Shown here in pieces: positions 6,616 through 7,579 of a stretch of 7,579 nt of DNA. Numbering within the stretch: the stretch's first letter is position 1; every line of letters begins with the position of its first letter. Where the stretch lies: NCBI GenBank assembly GCA_015223015.1, contig JADFWK010000078.1, forward strand, positions 1 to 7,579, given 5' to 3'. Below the pieces are notes generated by a model. The model searched no databases and had not been told where the DNA came from. It was given only the letters and a program-made list of their open reading frames with translations. The position numbers and the translations under genes were made by a program. Origin of the DNA: Pseudomonadota bacterium (GTDB taxonomy: Bacteria; Desulfobacterota; DSM-4660; Desulfatiglandales; B25-G16).

Positions 6616-7349
6616 GATTGGGAAAGTTTTTTTTCGACTACCCCCACATCCTCCGGTAGATCTACCTCGATAGAATCAAATTGGGTCTCTACAACCTTTA
6701 TTTTAAAGCCATGCTCTAAGGCCCGAAGCTGCTCGAGTTTCTCAGCTCCCTCCAGTGAGCCGTAAGGAAGCTTTGTGAAGGTTAACAAGAATTCTCTACG
6801 ATACGCGTAAAACCCCAAATGCCTATAGTGAACGACCTTTGATCCTTGATCCCGACAAAATGGGATCGGTAGACGGGAAAAATACAAAGCATACCCATTG
6901 TTATCGACAGCTACCTGTACGCTATTCATGTCTTGGAGTTCTCGATCCTCAGTGATTTTGTAAACGAGGGTAGACATCGGGATTGTCGGGTCTTCTGTCA
7001 GGGGTCGTATAAGGTCAGAGAGTATTGATGGGTGAAAAATGGGTTGATCACCCTGAATATTTACTACGATATCTCGAGGGTCGAGGCTAAGCTTTTCCGC
7101 TGCCTCAGCAATCCGATCGGTGCCTGAGTGGTGACCCTCTGCCGTCATGACTGCCTGGCCACCGAATTCCTTGACACAGTTGTAAATCCTCACATCATCG
7201 GTTGCCACATATGTCTCATCCAGTTCTGGGCATGCCCTGGATCTCTGGTAAACATGTTGAATCATTGGTTTTCCAGAAATCAGGGCGAGCGGCTTTCCTG
7301 GAAAACGTTTTGATAGGTATCGTGCAGGTATAAGGGCGACTGTTTTCAA
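6597..7349 (-). CDS. kdsB: 3-deoxy-manno-octulosonate cytidylyltransferase (CMP-Kdo synthetase)
   Basis: Cytoplasmic nucleotidyltransferase that activates Kdo with CTP for lipopolysaccharide inner-core assembly, which implies a Gram-negative envelope. With the TTG start at 7349 the product is 250 residues, the normal length, and begins MKTVALIPARY in register with family N-termini. Motifs: PARYLSKRFPGKPL (8-21), HSGTDR (74-79), the metal-binding NIQGDQP (D101), YFSRLPIPF (156-164), EKLEQLRALEHG (203-214) and VDLPED (229-234; the family usually has VDTPED). The frame stays open to a GTG at 7409, adding 20 residues that match nothing in the family and begin inside a tandem repeat, so I prefer the TTG, which has a weak GGA at 6 nt. 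The TAA stop sits in the loop of an intrinsic terminator-like hairpin. Confidence 0.93.
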   Translation of the reverse strand: MKTVALIPARYLSKRFPGKPLALISGKPMIQHVYQRSRACPELDETYVATDDVRIYNCVKEFGGQAVMTAEGHHSGTDRIAEAAEKLSLDPRDIVVNIQGDQPIFHPSILSDLIRPLTEDPTIPMSTLVYKITEDRELQDMNSVQVAVDNNGYALYFSRLPIPFCRDQGSKVVHYRHLGFYAYRREFLLTFTKLPYGSLEGAEKLEQLRALEHGFKIKVVETQFDSIEVDLPEDVGVVEKKLSQSKSPGL

Positions 7350-7406
7350 GCTGCATCCGGTTGGTTTGAGCTTTTGGTTTGGTTTTTTGTAACTCAGGTA
7401 TCTTGC

Positions 7407-7430
7407 CACAAAGGCACCAAGACACCAAGA
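7407..7430. repeat. three tandem 8-bp units (CACCAAGA type)
   Basis: Two perfect CACCAAGA units (7415-7422, 7423-7430) follow one degenerate unit CACAAAGG (7407-7414, 6 of 8 matching). The far-upstream GTG of the kdsB frame lies in the degenerate unit, which argues that it is not a real start. Confidence 0.8.
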
Positions 7431-7435
7431 TTATA
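7430..7435 (-). promoter_or_regulatory. possible -10 element upstream of kdsB
   Basis: A perfect TATAAT on the minus strand, with a start predicted near 7423. No good -35 exists at 16-18 bp; a TTGAAC occurs at 23 bp, which is too far. If used it gives kdsB a leader of about 75 nt to the TTG start. Confidence 0.3.
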
Positions 7436-7451
7436 GAATTATTCGTAGGCG

Positions 7452-7579
7452 TTCATAGGTTCAAGGTTCACCCCTGCCCGACGGATGGCAGGCGAGGTTC
7501 AGGGTTACATTTCTTTCGTTAACCTTGCTCGTAAGACTTTTCAGATTTTCGTTCAACCCTGAACCTCTGAACCCGTGAA
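7452..7579. repeat. palindromic intergenic element built of GGTTCA words (right side reaches window edge)
   Basis: A perfect 13-bp inverted repeat GAGGTTCAGGGTT (7494-7506) / AACCCTGAACCTC (7555-7567) encloses 48 bp. Outside it the match continues imperfectly: the far left (7452-7470) and far right (7568-7579) resemble each other in inverted orientation, and the left arm carries about 31 extra bases that include a hairpin. The element has no coding capacity and may extend past the edge. Confidence 0.75.
7473..7492. repeat. small hairpin inside the left arm of the palindromic element
   Basis: CCTGCC (7473-7478) and GGCAGG (7487-7492) form a 6-bp stem around an 8-nt loop. The 24-bp block carrying it (7471-7494) is flanked by AGGTTCA at 7464-7470 and 7495-7501, which looks like a target duplication. 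It is not followed by a T run on either strand, so it is a poor terminator. Confidence 0.55.

Noticed and set aside
7216..7428. 70-codon minus-strand frame overlapping the start of kdsB
   Set aside because: It overlaps the conserved kdsB N-terminus in another frame and shows no known motif.
7407..7579. CRISPR array in the repeat-rich end
   Set aside because: Repeat words are 6-8 bp, partly inverted, and not spaced by unique sequences of regular length.

Overview
The window looks like chromosomal core sequence from a Gram-negative bacterium, most plausibly one of the former Deltaproteobacteria (Desulfobacterota) or a relative. The basis is a kdsB gene (Kdo activation for lipopolysaccharide), an LL-diaminopimelate aminotransferase of the DapL type next to dapB and lysA, a short DnaX of about 520 residues, and intergenic spacers full of small palindromic and tandem-word repeats. 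The assignment is inference from gene content only. All recognised genes are on the minus strand, so transcription runs from high to low coordinates.

In order of transcription: a repeat-rich leader (about 7350-7579); kdsB (6597-7349, TTG start preferred); a 329-bp spacer (6268-6596) with a good sigma-54-type -24/-12 site and an intrinsic terminator, both facing the opposite way to the genes; tadA (5713-6267); a 103-bp spacer with a palindromic element; tRNA-Ser(CGA); a 160-bp spacer; tRNA-Ser(GGA); then dnaX, lysA, dapB, dapL and folK, tightly packed with gaps of 20, 33 and 73 bp followed by overlaps of 8 and 4 bp. folK runs off the left edge after 108 codons.

Functionally there are three groups. 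tadA and the two serine tRNAs concern decoding, and dnaX is the clamp loader of the replicative polymerase. lysA, dapB and dapL are the later part of the diaminopimelate/lysine pathway by the direct aminotransferase route. folK belongs to folate synthesis. dapA, which one would expect between lysA and dapB, is absent here.

The main unexplained signals are the opposite-strand sigma-54 site plus terminator between kdsB and tadA, which could define a transcript of about 136 nt; two intergenic inverted-repeat elements of similar layout, one of which looks interrupted by a small hairpin between 7-bp direct repeats; and a tRNA-dnaX junction that leaves dnaX a 20-nt leader with no Shine-Dalgarno sequence. 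I found no clear new multi-gene system; the protein-coding content is ordinary housekeeping.
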